From NCBI GenBank assembly GCA_024691265.1, contig JAILNT010000010.1, positions 1 through 7,536 on the forward strand: a DNA stretch of 7,536 bases, written 5' to 3'. Origin of the DNA: Treponema sp. (GTDB taxonomy: Bacteria > Spirochaetota > Spirochaetia > Treponematales > Treponemataceae). Made by a program: the position numbers and the translations under genes. Positions 5,083 through 7,536 of the stretch are shown piece after piece. The notes under the pieces were generated by a model. That model was not told the DNA's origin and did not search any database. It saw only the letters and a program-made list of their open reading frames with translations. The stretch's first letter is position 1; each line of letters begins with the position of its first letter.

Positions 5083-7173
5083 TTATTTAGCTTTGTGAGC
5101 GTCCTGATACTTCTTAACAAGCTCATCAGCTACAGCGTTAGGAACTTTTCCATACTTTTCAAATTCCATTGTAAACTCTGCTTTTCCCTGTGTAGAAGAG
5201 CGGAGAATTGTAGAGAATCCGAACATTTCAGAAAGAGGAACTTCAGCATTTACTGTTGAATATCCGTTTTCATCTGCTGTATCAACGATAACTCCACGGC
5301 GCTGGTTGATAAGACCGAACATATTACCCTGGAATTCTGTTGGACCATAAAGCTGAACTTTCATAATTGGTTCAAGAATAGATGGCTTTGCCTTTGCATA
5401 TGCTTCACGGAAAGCACCGATAGCAGCTGTCTGGAAGGCGATATCTGAAGAGTCAACTGGGTGATACTGACCATCGTTAACTGTACAGCGAACACCTACA
5501 ACAGGAGCTCCAATCAAAGAACCCTTTTCCATAGCACGCTTGAAACCCTTGTCACAAGATGGAATGTATTCATTAGGAATAGCACCACCCTTGATTGCGT
5601 CTACGAATTCATAGTCCTTTCCTTCGATTGGTTCCATGAAACCTGCAACGCGACCATACTGACCAGAACCACCAGTCTGCTTCTTGTGTGTATAGTTGAA
5701 GTCTGCCTTCTGTGCAATTGTTTCACGATATGCAACTTCTGGCTGTGATACTTCTACTTCACACTTATATTCACGCTTCATACGTTCAACATAAACGTCG
5801 AGGTGCAACTCACCCATACCCTTAATAATTGTCTGGTTAGACTCTGGGTCAACGTATGTCTGGAATGTTGGGTCTTCCTTTGTAAAGCGGTTCAAAGCCT
5901 TTGCCATGTTAGCAGCATCAGCCTTGTTCTTTGGAGTGATAGCTTCAGAAATAACTGGGTTTGGAACGAACATTGATGTCATAGCAATGTTTAGTCCACC
6001 AGCACAGAATGTATCACCAGAAGCACAATCAACACCGAAGAGGGCGATAATATCACCTGGCTGACCTTCGTTGATATCTTCCATTGTTGCCGAGTTCATA
6101 CGAACAATACGTCCAACCTTGAACTTCTTCTGTGCACGAACGTTAAAGAGTTCATCACCCTTTGTAATCTTACCCTGATAGATACGAACATAAGTCAACT
6201 GACCGAACTGTCCATCATCAAGCTTGAATGCCAATGCAACACATGGCTTGTCTGCAACGTTGAACAATTCAACTTCTGCTTCGTTGTTATCGCGGTCAAG
6301 ACCATAGTTGTGAACTTCTGTTGGGTTAGGGAGGTAGCGCTCAACACCATCGAGAAGAGGCTGAATACCCTTGTTTGCATGAGCAGAACCAAGGAATACA
6401 CCAACGAACTGTTCTGCAAGAGTACCCTTACGGATAGCTGCAATAATCTTCTCTTCAGGAATGTTCTCATATCCATTTTCAAGAATTGCTTCCATCAAAT
6501 CATCATCGAAGTTTGATGCTGCATCAAGAAGTTCTTCATGATACTTGTTTGCATCGTCTACGAGATGAGCTGGAATTTCTGAGTAACGGAGATCTTCACC
6601 GTTAGGACCATCAAAATAGATAGCCTTCATTGATACGAGGTCAACTACACCTTCAAGTTTATCTTCAAGACCGATTGGAAGTTCCATCATGTGTGCGTTA
6701 AGACCAAGCTTCTCACGGAGCTGTCCGCAAACACGGATAGGATTTGCACCCTGACGGTCACACTTGTTTACGAAAGCAATGCGAGGTACATGATAACGCT
6801 TGAGCTGACGGTCTACAGTAATTGACTGTGACTGAACACCAGCAACTGCACAAAGAATCATGATAGCACCATCGAGAACGCGCAAAGAGCGCTCAACTTC
6901 TACTGTGAAGTCAACGTGGCCCGGAGTGTCGATAAGGTTGATTGTAATATCCTTCCACTGAACCTGTGTTGCTGCAGACTGGATTGTGATACCGCGTTCG
7001 CGCTCCAAATCCATGTTGTCCATTACAGCACCAACACCATCCTTACCACGAACTTCGTGAATTGCGTGAATCTTGTTACAGTAGAACAAAATGCGTTCTG
7101 AAGTTGTTGTCTTACCAGAGTCAATGTGGGCGCTGATTCCGATATTACGAACTTTTGTAATATCAAAAGCCAT
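5083..7173 (-). CDS. fusA: Translation elongation factor G (spdEFG1-type)
   Basis: GTPase that drives mRNA-tRNA translocation on the ribosome; 696 aa, full length. G1 is AHIDSGKT (15-22); switch residues lie in RGITI with Thr63; G3 is DTPGH (82-86) with catalytic His86; G4 is NKCD (136-139); G5 is GSA (262-264). Domains II, III, IV and V follow at about 290-400, 405-480, 480-605 and 605-690, with the domain IV signature QTGGSGQYGRV near 499. Ser19 in the P-loop and the insert GKDGVGAVMDNMDLERERG (43-61) match mitochondrial EF-G1 and the spirochaete/planctomycete/delta-proteobacterial EFG1 group rather than classical FusA. In Borrelia this type does translocation while a second EF-G does ribosome recycling, so a second copy elsewhere is expected. 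GAGAGG (7187-7182) lies 8 bases before the ATG. Codon choice is strongly biased and richer in G+C than the left half, as for a highly expressed gene. Confidence 0.98.
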   Translation of the reverse strand: MAFDITKVRNIGISAHIDSGKTTTSERILFYCNKIHAIHEVRGKDGVGAVMDNMDLERERGITIQSAATQVQWKDITINLIDTPGHVDFTVEVERSLRVLDGAIMILCAVAGVQSQSITVDRQLKRYHVPRIAFVNKCDRQGANPIRVCGQLREKLGLNAHMMELPIGLEDKLEGVVDLVSMKAIYFDGPNGEDLRYSEIPAHLVDDANKYHEELLDAASNFDDDLMEAILENGYENIPEEKIIAAIRKGTLAEQFVGVFLGSAHANKGIQPLLDGVERYLPNPTEVHNYGLDRDNNEAEVELFNVADKPCVALAFKLDDGQFGQLTYVRIYQGKITKGDELFNVRAQKKFKVGRIVRMNSATMEDINEGQPGDIIALFGVDCASGDTFCAGGLNIAMTSMFVPNPVISEAITPKNKADAANMAKALNRFTKEDPTFQTYVDPESNQTIIKGMGELHLDVYVERMKREYKCEVEVSQPEVAYRETIAQKADFNYTHKKQTGGSGQYGRVAGFMEPIEGKDYEFVDAIKGGAIPNEYIPSCDKGFKRAMEKGSLIGAPVVGVRCTVNDGQYHPVDSSDIAFQTAAIGAFREAYAKAKPSILEPIMKVQLYGPTEFQGNMFGLINQRRGVIVDTADENGYSTVNAEVPLSEMFGFSTILRSSTQGKAEFTMEFEKYGKVPNAVADELVKKYQDAHKAK

Positions 7174-7219
7174 ATTGTATACCTCTCAAAAAAAAATTAG
7201 CTAAATTCAGATTTTACCT

Positions 7220-7248
7220 AATGTAATGTAAAAGTGCATTAAATTCAA
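7220..7248 (-). promoter_or_regulatory. Tentative fusA promoter
   Basis: On the minus strand, TTGAAT (7248-7243), a 17-base spacer and TACATT (7225-7220), with a start expected near 7213 and a leader of about 40 bases before the ATG at 7173. TAAAAT (7217-7212) is an alternative -10 without a clear -35. It lies in the short gap between the upstream gene and fusA. The match is moderate and rests on spacing and position. Confidence 0.4.
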
Positions 7249-7270
7249 TAGCTTTCAATTAATATAGCGT

Positions 7271-7536
7271 TTAAAATACTACTTTAAGTGAAATTGTTCC
7301 TTTTAAGGATATATTTTTGCCATGTAGAAAAGTTAGATTTGAGCTTATACAAGAATCTTTGCTTTTATTTTCTTCCATTATGTATTTGTAAAATGAAGTT
7401 TTATAAGAAAAACTTAGTGAATTAAAAAGTAGCTTGTTATTTTTAATAGTAATAGTTGAATATATGTTTTTTTTGTGAGTGTTTTTATTTAGTGAATATG
7501 AAAAATCAGAATAAATAGCTGTTGAATCTAAACTGG
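7271..7536 (-). CDS. C-terminal end of a probable outer-membrane beta-barrel protein (partial)
   Basis: An open frame enters from the right edge and gives 87 sense codons before TAA at 7273-7271; the start lies outside the window. In DNA this AT-rich such a run without a stop is unlikely by chance. The translation shows alternating polar and hydrophobic residues typical of membrane beta strands, e.g. IYSTITIKNNKLLFNSLSFS and SCISSNLTFLHG, joined by short polar turns (EENKSKD). It ends in ISLKGTISLKVVF. A C-terminal Phe with hydrophobic residues at every second position before it is the usual outer-membrane assembly signal of beta-barrel proteins. I do not recognise the family. It runs in the same direction as fusA, its stop being 97 bases before the fusA ATG, and no clear terminator lies between them, so some read-through is possible. 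Bases and codons are AT-rich, unlike fusA. A surface-exposed or secreted beta-rich protein is the main alternative. Confidence 0.7.
   Translation of the reverse strand, partial: SLDSTAIYSDFSYSLNKNTHKKNIYSTITIKNNKLLFNSLSFSYKTSFYKYIMEENKSKDSCISSNLTFLHGKNISLKGTISLKVVF

Noticed and set aside
5461..5748. Rightward frames of 60-95 codons inside fusA
   Set aside because: They are antisense shadows of a highly conserved full-length gene, without ribosome-binding sites or recognisable domains.
7240..7262. ATTGAA direct repeat and AATT-flanked sequence after the partial outer-membrane gene, considered as a terminator
   Set aside because: The arms form a direct rather than an inverted repeat and there is no stable stem followed by a T-run.

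Overview
The window looks like AT-rich chromosomal DNA from a spirochaete, most likely a Treponema or close relative. This rests on three things. The elongation factor G has the sequence hallmarks of the spirochaete/planctomycete/delta-proteobacterial clade that also gave rise to mitochondrial EF-G1. There is a BMP/PnrA-type lipoprotein transport operon of the kind common in treponemes. Upstream of fusA is the C-terminal end of what looks like an outer-membrane beta-barrel protein, which implies a diderm cell. The genus is an inference from protein motifs; no rRNA is present.

Layout: the left half is a leftward operon. It starts at a MarR-family regulator (2933-3364) and runs through a BMP-family substrate-binding lipoprotein (1835-2851), a tandem-domain ABC ATPase (407-1831) and the first permease (1-413, cut by the window edge). 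The genes are packed tightly: 3 bases between lipoprotein and ATPase, and a 7-base overlap between ATPase and permease. A second, consensus-like promoter for the transporter genes has its -35 box laid over the marR stop codon. The operon probably imports a nucleoside-like or riboflavin-like solute. Details of the lipoprotein favour the RfuA (riboflavin) branch, but this is not proven.

Divergent from marR is a rightward gene for a multi-pass membrane protein (about 3430-4227). The two genes share about 65 bases containing both promoters and an interrupted inverted repeat that is a good candidate MarR operator. Both transcripts look leaderless or nearly so.

The membrane-protein gene converges on a leftward gene for a small RecA/KaiC-like ATPase (4307-4981), and the two share a bidirectional hairpin terminator (4251-4287). 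Upstream of the ATPase gene is fusA (5083-7173), with its own hairpin terminator (5022-5065) before the ATPase gene. The right edge holds the last 87 codons of a beta-strand-rich protein ending in Phe (7271-7536), followed by the fusA leader and a tentative promoter. By eye, fusA and the ATPase gene are clearly richer in G+C and more biased in codon choice than the transporter and regulator genes.

No tRNA, rRNA, CRISPR array, insertion sequence or recognisable riboswitch was seen. The most unusual points are the ABC ATPase, in which only one composite ATP site appears intact, the compact marR/membrane-protein control region, and the substituted catalytic residues of the RecA-like protein.
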